In this document: in pieces, positions 40,652 through 49,390 of the stretch
Layout: every line of letters starts with the position of its first letter
Numbering within the stretch: position 1 is the stretch's first letter
Assembly: GCA_023390815.1 (NCBI GenBank)
Contig: JAEWCC010000019.1
Span: 95,262-159,261 of the forward strand
Source of the DNA: Bacillota bacterium
GTDB taxonomy: Bacteria > Bacillota > Clostridia > Christensenellales > SZUA-584
Direction: 5' to 3'
Length of the DNA: 64,000 nt
Position numbers and translations under genes: made by a program
Notes under the pieces: model-generated
What the model was told of the DNA's origin: nothing
Database searches by the model: none
What the model saw: the letters and a program-made list of their open reading frames with translations, nothing else

Positions 40652-42670
40652 TTGAACGAAAACCTATATACAAATCGTCTTATTCACGAAACCTCGCCCT
40701 ACCTGCTTCAGCACGCCCATAACCCTGTTGACTGGTTTCCTTGGGGTAATGAAGCTTTTGAAAAAGCAAAGACGGAGGATAAGCCAATCTTTCTCTCAAT
40801 CGGATATAGCTGTTGTCATTGGTGCCATGTGATGGCACACGAGAGCTTCGAGGATCAAGAAACGGCGAAGCTGCTAAACGATCATTTCGTATCGGTTAAA
40901 GTGGACCGCGAGGAGCGGCCCGATATCGACGAGGCGTACATGAACGTTTGCCAGGCGATGACGGGCAGCGGAGGATGGCCGCTTTCGATATTCATGACGC
41001 CCGAAAAGAAGCCCTTCTATGCGGGTACGTATTTTCCGCCGCTCAACGCCTACGGCCGCATGGGCTTCCCGGAACTGCTCGAACGGATATCCGCGCTGTG
41101 GAAAACCGACCGGGACGCACTCGTTGCGCAAAGCGAGAAGATCAGCGGCCTTTTTTCGGAAACGCCAAACAAAAATTCGGACAAGTCGACACCGGATGCC
41201 GCGGCGCTTGTGGAGAAGGGCTACCGCGCGCTCCAGCGCGCCTATGACCCGGAGTATGGCGGGTTCTCGCACGCGCCAAAGTTCCCCATGCCGCATTATC
41301 TTTCGTTCCTGCTTGCATACAACGAAGCTTATGAAAGCAGAAAAGCCGTCGAGATGGCGGAGTTCACGTTAACGCAAATGGTCCGCGGCGGCATATTCGA
41401 TCAGGTGGGGTTTGGGTTCTCTCGGTACTCCACAGACGAGCGATGGCTGGTGCCGCACTTTGAAAAGATGCTGTATGATAACGCGCTGCTGCTCAAAGCG
41501 TACAGCCAGTGCTATGCCGTCACCGGCAGCCCGCTTTACCGCGAAGCGGCTGATAAAATATTCACTTATGTGCTGCGCGAAATGGTCTCTCCCGAAGGCG
41601 CGTTCTACTGCGCACAGGATGCCGACTCCGAAGGGGAGGAGGGCCGGTTTTACGTCTGGGGATACGAAAAGCTGCAAAGCGCCCTATCTCCGCAGGAGCT
41701 GGGCCTGCTGGTAGCGCAATACGGCTTAACCAAAGAAGGAAATTTTGAGGGCAAAAACATTCTTCATCTCACCGGAGAAGATGCAGAAGATGTGGCTGCG
41801 GTGGCAGTTCTGCGCAAGCTTCTGGACATTCGCGCACAGCGCGTACCCCCCTTCAAGGATACCAAAATATCCGCGTCGTGGAACGGGCTGATGATCGAAG
41901 CGCTGGCAGAAGCAGGAATACTGCTGAATGACAGCCGATATATATCAGCCGCGTGCAGAGCCGCGGACTTTTTCATCGGCCACATGATAACAAAGGACGG
42001 CGTGGTCTCCGGGATATACGGCAAGCCGGGCAGCGGCTTTCTCGCGGATTATGCCAGCATCGCATGCGCGCTGCATCGGGTGTATATCGCTTCGCTTGAT
42101 ATTAAGTATCTTGAGCATGCGCTGGTGGTTACGGAAGCGATGACCCGCCGCTTCTTCGAGCCCGGCGAGAATCGTTTTTATATGACGGCGAGCCAAGACG
42201 AAGCGCTGTTCATGAGGCCGCGCGATGAATACGACGGCGCGATGCCCTCGGGCGCAGCTTCTGCCATGTCGGCACTCGCGCGCCTTTATCAACTGACCGG
42301 ACAAACGAAGCTTAAAAAGATACTGGATGCCGCGATCGAAGCGTTTTCTCCTGTTGCGGAAGCATCACCAGCATCTCATATCCACTTTCTCTCTGTTTTG
42401 CTGATGCAGCTGATCCCGCACCGGCAGATCGTAATCGTCGCGCACAGGGAGGACGCCGAAGCTCTGGATGCTTACCGGCGCATTATTTCAAGTTTTGCGC
42501 CTTTCACATCGGTGATATTCAACGATCAGACCGTCGGAATGGATGCGTTGTTTCCCGAACTGACGCAGTATAATACGGAAAAGGCTTTTGCGGCATATGT
42601 GTGCGAGAACTTTACCTGCGGTAAGCCTATGGATACCGTACCAGATTTGCTGGGACGTCTGAAAATTTAA
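40652..42670 (+). CDS. DUF255 thioredoxin-domain protein (YyaL-like)
   Basis: 672 residues. N-terminal thioredoxin-like domain (~1-160) with CCHWCHVMAHESFED (CxxC site), then a six-hairpin alpha/alpha-barrel resembling N-acylglucosamine epimerases and glycoside hydrolases (~180-660). LVPHFEKMLYDNA, FYCAQDADSEGEEGRFYVW and DYASIACALHRVYI are typical. The family (human SPATA20, B. subtilis YyaL) has no settled function. The TTG at 40652 is selected over an ATG 15 bases upstream because the RBS GGGGTGA then lies properly placed and the duplicate fragment has its ATG at the same place. Confidence 0.88.
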   Translation: MNENLYTNRLIHETSPYLLQHAHNPVDWFPWGNEAFEKAKTEDKPIFLSIGYSCCHWCHVMAHESFEDQETAKLLNDHFVSVKVDREERPDIDEAYMNVCQAMTGSGGWPLSIFMTPEKKPFYAGTYFPPLNAYGRMGFPELLERISALWKTDRDALVAQSEKISGLFSETPNKNSDKSTPDAAALVEKGYRALQRAYDPEYGGFSHAPKFPMPHYLSFLLAYNEAYESRKAVEMAEFTLTQMVRGGIFDQVGFGFSRYSTDERWLVPHFEKMLYDNALLLKAYSQCYAVTGSPLYREAADKIFTYVLREMVSPEGAFYCAQDADSEGEEGRFYVWGYEKLQSALSPQELGLLVAQYGLTKEGNFEGKNILHLTGEDAEDVAAVAVLRKLLDIRAQRVPPFKDTKISASWNGLMIEALAEAGILLNDSRYISAACRAADFFIGHMITKDGVVSGIYGKPGSGFLADYASIACALHRVYIASLDIKYLEHALVVTEAMTRRFFEPGENRFYMTASQDEALFMRPRDEYDGAMPSGAASAMSALARLYQLTGQTKLKKILDAAIEAFSPVAEASPASHIHFLSVLLMQLIPHRQIVIVAHREDAEALDAYRRIISSFAPFTSVIFNDQTVGMDALFPELTQYNTEKAFAAYVCENFTCGKPMDTVPDLLGRLKI

Positions 42671-42716
42671 CGAATGTTACGGACATTAAACACTTTATGA
42701 ACAACGCCGCAAATGA

Positions 42717-42745
42717 TTGACGCAGGTTGTCCCATATTTTATAAT
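42717..42745 (+). promoter_or_regulatory. Promoter of the DUF368 gene
   Basis: TTGACG (42717-42722), 17-bp spacer, TATAAT (42740-42745), 50 bp before the ATG. Confidence 0.75.
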
Positions 42746-42794
42746 GCTATTAATGCCTGATGGTTCCAGAGGCAACATGTTTTGTGGAGTGTTT

Positions 42795-43724
42795 ATGACA
42801 GATTTTAAGTCCGGCACCAAAAAAAAGCTATCAACGCTGAAAAAGCCAATCCAGTGGCTCTTTCGTTTGCTGCAGGGAGGCCTTATCGGCGCGGGCGCCA
42901 TATTGCCGGGCATCAGCGGCGGCGTGTTATGCGCCGTTTTCGGTATATACCAGCCAATGATGGCGCTGCTTGCTCACCCGTTTCGCACATTTAAAAAGTA
43001 CTTTTTTCTTCTGCTGCCGGTTTTAATCGGCTGGGCACTCGGGTTCTTTATTTTTGCTAAAGTTCTGAACTTTTTATTCAGCGACGCGTCCTCTTCCAAT
43101 CCGGCGACCTGGCTTTTTGTAGGCCTGATTATGGGGATGATGCCGCAGCTGTACAGGGAATCCGGCAAACAGGGACGTACCTATAAATCCTGGATCGCTC
43201 TTGCTGTCAGCACGGTGTTGTTTCTTGTACTGCTGGTATTTTTACAGTATGGGACACGCATCACCATTCAGCCAAACATCTGGTGGTTCTTTGTTTGCGG
43301 CGTTCTTTGGGGAATCAGCCTCGTCATTCCGGGGTTAAGCTCTTCGTCGATCCTGCTTTTCCTGGGCCTTTATCAGGTAATGACCGCCGGTATCACGGAG
43401 TTTTCACTGGAAGTGATCATCCCGATGGCTGTCGGCATTCTGGTTGTCATATTGATATCGGCGCGGGCGATCAACTACATGTTCGACCGGCATTATTCAT
43501 CCGCTTACCATTCGGTACTCGGGTTCGTGATTGCGTCGACGATTGCCATCATACTGCCGGCATCGGGCAATACTGGCGCCAGCGGGGAAGTGATCGGGAT
43601 TACATATACCAGCGATGTGGGCACAATATTGATTTGGGTGGCATGCTTTGCCGTGGGCTTTGCCATCGCGTGGCTGATGGACAAGGCCGGACGGAGAATC
43701 CTTGCCCGCCAGACAGCCGAATAA
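42795..43724 (+). CDS. DUF368 (PopT-type) undecaprenyl-phosphate translocase
   Basis: 309 residues with eight or more membrane helices. The N-terminal QGGLIGAGAILPGISGG and the internal repeat WGISLVIPGLSSSSILLFLG are the paired re-entrant motifs of DUF368. Members of this family (PopT) were shown to recycle undecaprenyl phosphate across the membrane for wall synthesis. The ATG at 42795 (GTGGAGTG upstream) is preferred, since a longer frame reads through the promoter. Single-gene unit with terminator. Confidence 0.87.
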   Translation: MTDFKSGTKKKLSTLKKPIQWLFRLLQGGLIGAGAILPGISGGVLCAVFGIYQPMMALLAHPFRTFKKYFFLLLPVLIGWALGFFIFAKVLNFLFSDASSSNPATWLFVGLIMGMMPQLYRESGKQGRTYKSWIALAVSTVLFLVLLVFLQYGTRITIQPNIWWFFVCGVLWGISLVIPGLSSSSILLFLGLYQVMTAGITEFSLEVIIPMAVGILVVILISARAINYMFDRHYSSAYHSVLGFVIASTIAIILPASGNTGASGEVIGITYTSDVGTILIWVACFAVGFAIAWLMDKAGRRILARQTAE

Positions 43725-43736
43725 ACGTAGTATACC

Positions 43737-43767
43737 GAGAGACGCTGCTATACCGCGTCTCTTTTTT
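43737..43767 (+). terminator. Terminator after the DUF368 gene
   Basis: Stem GAGACGC/GCGTCTC (7 bp) and a run of six T. Confidence 0.85.
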
Positions 43768-43831
43768 GTATGATTCGGGTTAAGCAATGTAATCAAACGC
43801 ATCCCAGCCGGAATAACATGTAGTCACAGCG

Positions 43832-43860
43832 TTGACAAACCGGCAAGTTGGAAATACAAT
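43832..43860 (+). promoter_or_regulatory. Promoter of the Mrp-type ATPase gene
   Basis: TTGACA (43832-43837), 17-bp spacer, TACAAT (43855-43860), 46 bp before the ATG. Confidence 0.75.
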
Positions 43861-43906
43861 CGTAACCGTCATCTGATATGACAATTACCGATAAGGAGCA
43901 ACGGCT

Positions 43907-44737
43907 ATGGCAGATTGTGAACATTGCCCATCCAAAGGCCAGTGCAAATCTCAGGACAGCTGCACGATTAAAAATAATCCGTATAACAATGTGAAGAAGG
44001 TTATCGGTGTGATGAGCGGCAAGGGCGGCGTGGGTAAATCCACGATCTCAGCGCTTCTTGCCAAGACATTAAACCGAATGGGATATACCGTAGGTGTGAT
44101 GGATGCTGATATTACCGGCCCCAGCATTCCCCGGCTGCTCGGCGTTAAAGGCGCGCGTATCGAGCAGAACGAGTTGGGCCTTATACCGGCCAAGACGGAG
44201 GATGGGATTGCGGTGATGTCGCTCAATCTGTTGCTGGAGGATGAGCAGCAGCCTGTGGTCTGGCGTGGGCCGATTATATCGGGAACCGTCAAGCAGTTCT
44301 GGGAAGAGGTCTTCTGGGGCGATCTGGATTACCTGATCATCGACATGCCGCCGGGCACGGGAGATGTCGCACTCACGGTGATGCAGTCGATCCCGATATC
44401 GGGGATGCTGATCGTCAGCGTGCCGCAGGACATGGTATCCATGATCGTGGCCAAGGCGGTCAATATGGTGAAAATGCTCAAGATCAAGTTGTTAGGCGTC
44501 GTGCAGAACATGAGCTACGTCGTGTGTCCCGATTGCGGCAAGACGATCCGGATTTACGGTGAAAACACCGGAAGCGAACTCTATGAGGCGCTGGGTCTGC
44601 CGTTGCTGGGTGAACTGCCAATGAAAGCTTCTCTGGCCGCAATCAACGAAAAGGGAATTGCGCCTGTCGATGAGGATATTCAGCGCACTTTCGAGCACAT
44701 TACAGAACAGGTTGTCAGCCTGACGAGTGAAGAATAA
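43907..44737 (+). CDS. Mrp/NBP35-family P-loop ATPase (Fe-S carrier)
   Basis: 276 residues. The N-terminus is a cysteine cluster (DCEHCPSKGQCKSQDSC), followed by the deviant Walker A motif MSGKGGVGKSTIS, the LIIDMPPGTGDVALT switch and a CxxC pair (VVCPDCGK) that binds a bridging [4Fe-4S] cluster at the dimer interface. Builds and delivers Fe-S clusters, here plausibly to the many Fe-S sites of the hydrogenase encoded 1 kb downstream, but the proximity is not proof. Monocistronic with its own promoter and a bidirectional terminator. Confidence 0.92.
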   Translation: MADCEHCPSKGQCKSQDSCTIKNNPYNNVKKVIGVMSGKGGVGKSTISALLAKTLNRMGYTVGVMDADITGPSIPRLLGVKGARIEQNELGLIPAKTEDGIAVMSLNLLLEDEQQPVVWRGPIISGTVKQFWEEVFWGDLDYLIIDMPPGTGDVALTVMQSIPISGMLIVSVPQDMVSMIVAKAVNMVKMLKIKLLGVVQNMSYVVCPDCGKTIRIYGENTGSELYEALGLPLLGELPMKASLAAINEKGIAPVDEDIQRTFEHITEQVVSLTSEE

Positions 44738-44754
44738 TAAAGTCCGGTAAGATC

Positions 44755-44790
44755 AAAGCCGTCCGATTTTTCTTTCGGACGGCTTTTATA
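44755..44790. terminator. Bidirectional terminator between the Mrp ATPase and the response regulator
   Basis: 12-bp perfect stem AAAGCCGTCCGA/TCGGACGGCTTT with an 8-nt loop, between convergent genes. TTTT follows the stem on the + strand. It overlaps the last codon of the response regulator. Confidence 0.85.
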
Positions 44791-45466
44791 ATGTCTTGAA
44801 CATGTATCCATAGCCCCATACGGTTTCAATAAACCGGTGATAGGGTTTGATGTTTTCCCGCAGCGTCTTGATGTGCGTATCGACGGTTCGGTCCGTACCG
44901 AAGAAATCTTCGCCCCATACTTCGTTCAGTATCATCTCGCGCGACAGCGCCTTATCGGGGTTCTGCGCGAGGTAACACAGCAGGTTATACTCCTTGGGAG
45001 TCAGTATGACGGAATCGCCGTCGATATACACGGCACGTGATACGCTGTCGATGCACAGCCCGCCATATACCACACGCCGCGGCACAAAACTGCTTTGCAG
45101 CGCGCTGTGCCGCAGCATCACGCGCACACGCGCCGTCAGCTCTTTGCCGGAGAAAGGCTTGCTCACAAAATCATCGATGCCAATATCAAAAAACGAAAGT
45201 TTTTCTTCCTCATTATCCTGCTCAGAAAGCATGATGATGGGAGTGGAGGCGTTTTTCCTTATCTGCCTGCACACGTGCCATGCGTCCAGTTCCGGAAGCG
45301 CAGTATCGATAATCACAACATGATACTCATTACGGCGCAGCAATTTAAGCGCTGTGATTCCGTCAGCCGCTTCATCGACGGAATAGTATTCAAGCGCCAT
45401 ATACGTTTTAATCGTCGCTCTGGTCTCAGCTTTTGGGTCGGCGATCAAAAGGCGTACATCCTCCAT
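44786..45466 (-). CDS. OmpR/PhoB-family response regulator
   Basis: 226 residues. Receiver domain (1-~118) with the phospho-acceptor Asp in VVIIDTALPE (~54), the acidic pair in IADPKAE and the conserved Lys in FVSKPFSG. The C-terminal winged helix (~130-226) ends with SREMILNEVWGEDFFGTDRTVDTHIKTLRENI and WGYGYMF, as in PhoB/OmpR. No histidine kinase gene is next to it, so it is an orphan in this window. Transcribed divergently from the hydrogenase operon; tandem ATTGTGA repeats lie between them. Might control hydrogenase expression. Confidence 0.92.
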   Translation of the reverse strand: MEDVRLLIADPKAETRATIKTYMALEYYSVDEAADGITALKLLRRNEYHVVIIDTALPELDAWHVCRQIRKNASTPIIMLSEQDNEEEKLSFFDIGIDDFVSKPFSGKELTARVRVMLRHSALQSSFVPRRVVYGGLCIDSVSRAVYIDGDSVILTPKEYNLLCYLAQNPDKALSREMILNEVWGEDFFGTDRTVDTHIKTLRENIKPYHRFIETVWGYGYMFKTL

Positions 45467-45566
45467 CGCATGCCCCTTTTAGTATTCGTTTTTCATCTTG
45501 TGAATTCAATAGCAAGCATCCTTATTTTACATGAAATACGGAGGCTTTGCAAGGTTTCAGGGGGTA

Positions 45567-45604
45567 ATTGTGATAGGCTCCCCGATATTGTGATGAAATT
45601 GTGA
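45567..45604. repeat. Phased direct repeats between the response regulator and hydC
   Basis: Three ATTGTGA(T) copies start at 45567, 45587 and 45598, spaced 20 and 11 bp, i.e. on one helix face. OmpR-family regulators bind such direct repeats. A fourth, inverted copy (ATCACAA) lies at about 45686. This 300-bp divergent intergenic region holds no gene; I could not place a strong -35/-10 pair for hydC. Confidence 0.5.
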
Positions 45605-45765
45605 AAAATGCAGCTAAAAACGCCTAAAAACATTGATAATATTTAATCAGGACAACTCATATATTTCTGAAAGTATCATTATTTTATCACAACCGTTTGT
45701 TATTCTATTCATACGGGAACTTATGTCTGCGCGTACGCAACCAAAAAGTTTGGAGGTAAAGCGAC

Positions 45766-46269
45766 ATGTCTGTTTCAGAGAAGACTCCGGCGGGCTGCAG
45801 TGAGTGTAGCGGCGGCAAATACGGCGAGATTGCCAGTATCATCGACCTTTACAAGGACAAGGAGGGCAGCCTCATTAAGGTGCTGCATCTTGCGCAGGAA
45901 ATATACGGTTACCTGCCGCTCGATCTCCAGCGCTATATCGCCGATGCGATGGGAAAGCCTCTCTCGGAGGTATCCGGGGTTGTCACATTCTATTCGTTCT
46001 TTTCAACCCAGCCCCGGGGCAAACACACCATTCGCGTGTGTCTCGGTACCGCGTGCTATGTGCGTGGCGGCAAGAAAATCGTGGAGGCGCTGCAGGAAAA
46101 ATTGGGTGTGAGTATAGGCGATACCACGGAGGACGGCAAATTTACCTTCGAGGTTGCGCGGTGTATCGGTGCATGCGGACTCGCGCCCGCGATGATGATT
46201 GACGACGTCGTTTACAAACAGGTAAACGTCAACAAGCTGGACTCGATCCTGTCCAAATACAACGAATAG
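45766..46269 (+). CDS. hydC: NuoE-like [2Fe-2S] subunit of the hydrogenase (HydC)
   Basis: 167 residues. Thioredoxin-like [2Fe-2S] ferredoxin of complex-I subunit NuoE type, with cysteines in VCLGTACYVRGG and ARCIGACGLAPAMMI. Upstream helix bundle: IIDLYKDKEGSLIKVLHLAQ. It relays electrons with HydB. The gene begins the operon hydC-hydB-hydA, with GGAGG before the ATG and 13 bases to the next start. Confidence 0.93.
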   Translation: MSVSEKTPAGCSECSGGKYGEIASIIDLYKDKEGSLIKVLHLAQEIYGYLPLDLQRYIADAMGKPLSEVSGVVTFYSFFSTQPRGKHTIRVCLGTACYVRGGKKIVEALQEKLGVSIGDTTEDGKFTFEVARCIGACGLAPAMMIDDVVYKQVNVNKLDSILSKYNE

Positions 46270-46282
46270 GGGGTGAACTTTA

Positions 46283-49200
46283 GTGAATGCCAAACTGATT
46301 AAGACGGTAGAACAGCTTCATAATATCAAGAAACAGTACAACGAGGAGCAAACTCAATATCAGTACCGCGTGTACGTCTGCAGCGGCGCAGGCTGCGTTT
46401 CGTCAAACTGCGCACAGATCCGCGACACGGTCACGAGCGAGATCCAGAAGATTGGCATGAAGGATAAGGTAAAGGTTTACGAGACGGGCTGCATGGGTAC
46501 CTGCGCGGTCGGTCCGGTCATGCTGATCATGCCCGATAAGATATTTTACACGGAGCTAACCCCTCAAAAGGCGCAGGAAATCGTGCGGGCGCACCTGAAA
46601 AACGGCAAGGTCCTCGAAAACTACACCTTTATGGATCAATCGCTGCATCGTCACGTACCCAATATTGACGATATCAACTTTTTCAAGTATCAGGTCAAGA
46701 TTGCGCTTCGTAATTGCGGTGCCATCGAATACGGCAATATCCGTGCATATATCGCGAGCGAAGGCTATTTCGCGGCATATAAGGCGCTGTGCGAAATGAA
46801 GCCCGAGCAGGTGGTCGCGGAAGTCAAACAATCGGGAATCAAGGGCCGTGGCGGCGCGGGCTTCCCGACCGGCGTAAAGTGGGAGGCCGCCCTGCGGCAG
46901 CCGGGCGAGGAGAAATACATCGTCTGCAACGCCGATGAAGGCGATCCCGGCGCATTCATGGACAGAAGCATCATCGAAGGCGACCCGCACACCGTCATTG
47001 AAGGCATGATGATCGGCGGGTATGCGATCGGCGCGAGCCAGGGCTATATCTACATACGCGCCGAATACCCGATCGCAGTGGAACGGATGACCGCTGCACT
47101 CGAAGAAGCCAGAAGCTTCGGGCTGCTGGGAGAAAACATATTCGGCAGCGGTTTCAATTTTGATATCGAACTGCGCATCGGCGCGGGCGCATTCGTATGC
47201 GGCGAGGAAACTGCACTGCTCGCATCCATTGAGGGCAAGCGCGGCGAGCCCAAACAAAAGCCGCCTTTCCCGTTTCAAAAAGGCCTTTTTGGCATGCCGA
47301 CCATCATCAACAACGTGGAGACTTTTGCGGGTATCCCGGTGATCATTGAGCGCGGCGCGGAGTGGTATTCGCAATTTGGCACCAAGGACAGCAAAGGAAC
47401 CAAGGTGTTCGCGCTGGCAGGCGATGTGGTCAACACCGGTATCGTGGAAGTCCCCATCGGCATGCCGCTGGGCGACATCATATTCGAGATCGGCGGCGGC
47501 ACGGGAGACAAGAAGCGGTTCAAATCCGCGCAGATCGGCGGCCCTTCGGGCGGCTGCGTAACGACGGAGAATCTCAATGTCGCGACGGATTACGAAACGT
47601 TGAAACGCGTGGGCGCGATTATGGGCAGCGGCGGCCTCATTGTGATGAACGAAGATACCTGCATGGTCGATACCGCGCGGTTCTTCATGGACTTCATCAA
47701 GGATGAGTCCTGCGGCAAATGTGTCGCGTGCCGTATCGGAACCAAGCGCATGCTCGAGATTCTGGAGCGCATCACGCGCGGCGAGGGCGAGGAAGGCGAT
47801 GTGGAGCTGCTGATTGAGCTGGGCGAGACGATTAAGGAAACCGCGATGTGCGGTCTCGGGCAGACCGCTCCAAACCCGGTGCTCTCCACGATCCAGTATT
47901 TCCGGGAGGAATACGACGAGCATATCCGAAACAAGTACTGCCGCGCGGGCGTATGCAATAACCTCTTCATTTCGCCGTGTGAGAACACCTGCCCGGCCAA
48001 CGTTAACGTACCCGGCTATATGTCGCTGGTGGCGGCAGGCCGGTTTACCGACGCGTATAACTTGATCCGTCAGGAGAATCCGTTCCCAGCGGTCTGCGGG
48101 CGTATCTGTACGCGGCCCTGCGAAAAGAAATGCCGCCGCCGTACGGTGGACGAGGCGCTTGCCATCTGTGATCTGAAACGCTTCGTTGCGGATTACGCAA
48201 TCCATAACGAAAAGAAATACAAGCACGACATCGTGTTCCCCAAGAACGGCAAGGCTGTAGCAATCATCGGGGCGGGCGCTTCGGGGCTCACATGCGGTTA
48301 TTACCTTGCGCGTATCGGTTACGACGTAGATGTCTTCGAATCGCACGATACGGCGGGCGGCGTGCTTGCCTACGGCATCCCGGAATACCGGCTGCCCAAG
48401 GATGTGCTCGCCCATGAAGTCAAGCTGATCGAGCAGACGGGCGTCAAAATCCACCTCAATACCGAAGTGGGAAAAGACATCTCGTTCAAGGAGCTTAAGG
48501 CCAAATACGACTGCATCTATATCTCGACAGGCACGCAGCTTCCACAGAAGGTCAATATACCGGGTGAAAGCCTGCCGGGCGTGATGCACGGCATCCGCTT
48601 CCTCAAAAAGGCCAATACGCATCAGCCCATTGAGATGGGCGAAAACGTGGCGGTCATCGGCGGCGGCAATACGGCAATCGACTCGGCACGGACCGCGCTG
48701 CGGCTTGGCGCTAAAAAGGTAACGATACTCTACCGGCGCACCTATGAGTCGATGCCTGCGCTGGAGGGAGAAATCCATGAGGCTATCGAGGAAGGCATTG
48801 AAATCATCCCGCTCGTCGCGCCTGTGCGCTTCATTGCAGGCTCGAACGGGCACGTCACCAAGGTGGAATGTGTCAGGATGGAACTCGGCGAATTCGACAG
48901 CTCTGGCCGCCGCAAGTCGGTACTCGTGGAGGGGTCCAACTACCTGATGGATTTCGATATGGTGATCCCTGCGGTCAGCCAGTACGCGGACTTCCCGTTC
49001 ATAGGCAAGGACGAGATCGGCCTCACGCCCTGGGGCACGTTCCTGCTTCAGGATGATACCCAGATGACGACGATGGAAGGCGTATTTGCGGGCGGAGACG
49101 TGGTGCGCGGGCCGGACGAAGTGATCCGCGCCATTGCGGACGGCAAACATGCGGCGGTATCCATCGACAAATATCTCGGCGGGAAAGGCAGACTTAACAA

Positions 49201-49384
49201 AGGCGAGCCGATTGATATCCCTGAGATATCCGACGAAGACGAGATTGTTGCGCATAAACGTTTCCCGCTCGAAAAGCTGGATGCGGAAAGCCGCAAGGAC
49301 TCGTTCGAAGAAGTCGTAAAGGGATACCACAAACTCAATGCGATGGCGGAAGCCATGCGTTGCCTGCATTGCGAAAGGAGGTAG
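46283..49384 (+). CDS. hydB: NuoF-like HydB fused to a GltD-type NAD(P)H flavoprotein
   Basis: 1033 residues. (1) N-terminal [2Fe-2S] thioredoxin-like domain, CSGAGCVSSNC and ETGCMGTCAVG. (2) NuoF core (~140-540) with the FMN/NADH motif GRGGAGFPTGVKWEAA near 188, CNADEGDPGAFMDRS, CGEETALLASIEG and the [4Fe-4S] motif SCGKCVACRIG near 474. (3) From ~560, in place of the usual ferredoxin tail, a GltD-like domain: two [4Fe-4S] sites (CENTCPANV, CGRICTRPCEKKC), an FAD site IIGAGASGLTCGYYLARIG near 660 and a second dinucleotide site VIGGGNTAIDSARTAL near 791. Ends CLHCERR. Start GTG with GGGGGTGA. Electron-bifurcating hydrogenase subunit that may couple to a second pyridine nucleotide. Confidence 0.93.
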   Translation: MNAKLIKTVEQLHNIKKQYNEEQTQYQYRVYVCSGAGCVSSNCAQIRDTVTSEIQKIGMKDKVKVYETGCMGTCAVGPVMLIMPDKIFYTELTPQKAQEIVRAHLKNGKVLENYTFMDQSLHRHVPNIDDINFFKYQVKIALRNCGAIEYGNIRAYIASEGYFAAYKALCEMKPEQVVAEVKQSGIKGRGGAGFPTGVKWEAALRQPGEEKYIVCNADEGDPGAFMDRSIIEGDPHTVIEGMMIGGYAIGASQGYIYIRAEYPIAVERMTAALEEARSFGLLGENIFGSGFNFDIELRIGAGAFVCGEETALLASIEGKRGEPKQKPPFPFQKGLFGMPTIINNVETFAGIPVIIERGAEWYSQFGTKDSKGTKVFALAGDVVNTGIVEVPIGMPLGDIIFEIGGGTGDKKRFKSAQIGGPSGGCVTTENLNVATDYETLKRVGAIMGSGGLIVMNEDTCMVDTARFFMDFIKDESCGKCVACRIGTKRMLEILERITRGEGEEGDVELLIELGETIKETAMCGLGQTAPNPVLSTIQYFREEYDEHIRNKYCRAGVCNNLFISPCENTCPANVNVPGYMSLVAAGRFTDAYNLIRQENPFPAVCGRICTRPCEKKCRRRTVDEALAICDLKRFVADYAIHNEKKYKHDIVFPKNGKAVAIIGAGASGLTCGYYLARIGYDVDVFESHDTAGGVLAYGIPEYRLPKDVLAHEVKLIEQTGVKIHLNTEVGKDISFKELKAKYDCIYISTGTQLPQKVNIPGESLPGVMHGIRFLKKANTHQPIEMGENVAVIGGGNTAIDSARTALRLGAKKVTILYRRTYESMPALEGEIHEAIEEGIEIIPLVAPVRFIAGSNGHVTKVECVRMELGEFDSSGRRKSVLVEGSNYLMDFDMVIPAVSQYADFPFIGKDEIGLTPWGTFLLQDDTQMTTMEGVFAGGDVVRGPDEVIRAIADGKHAAVSIDKYLGGKGRLNKGEPIDIPEISDEDEIVAHKRFPLEKLDAESRKDSFEEVVKGYHKLNAMAEAMRCLHCERR

Positions 49385-49390
49385 TAAACA

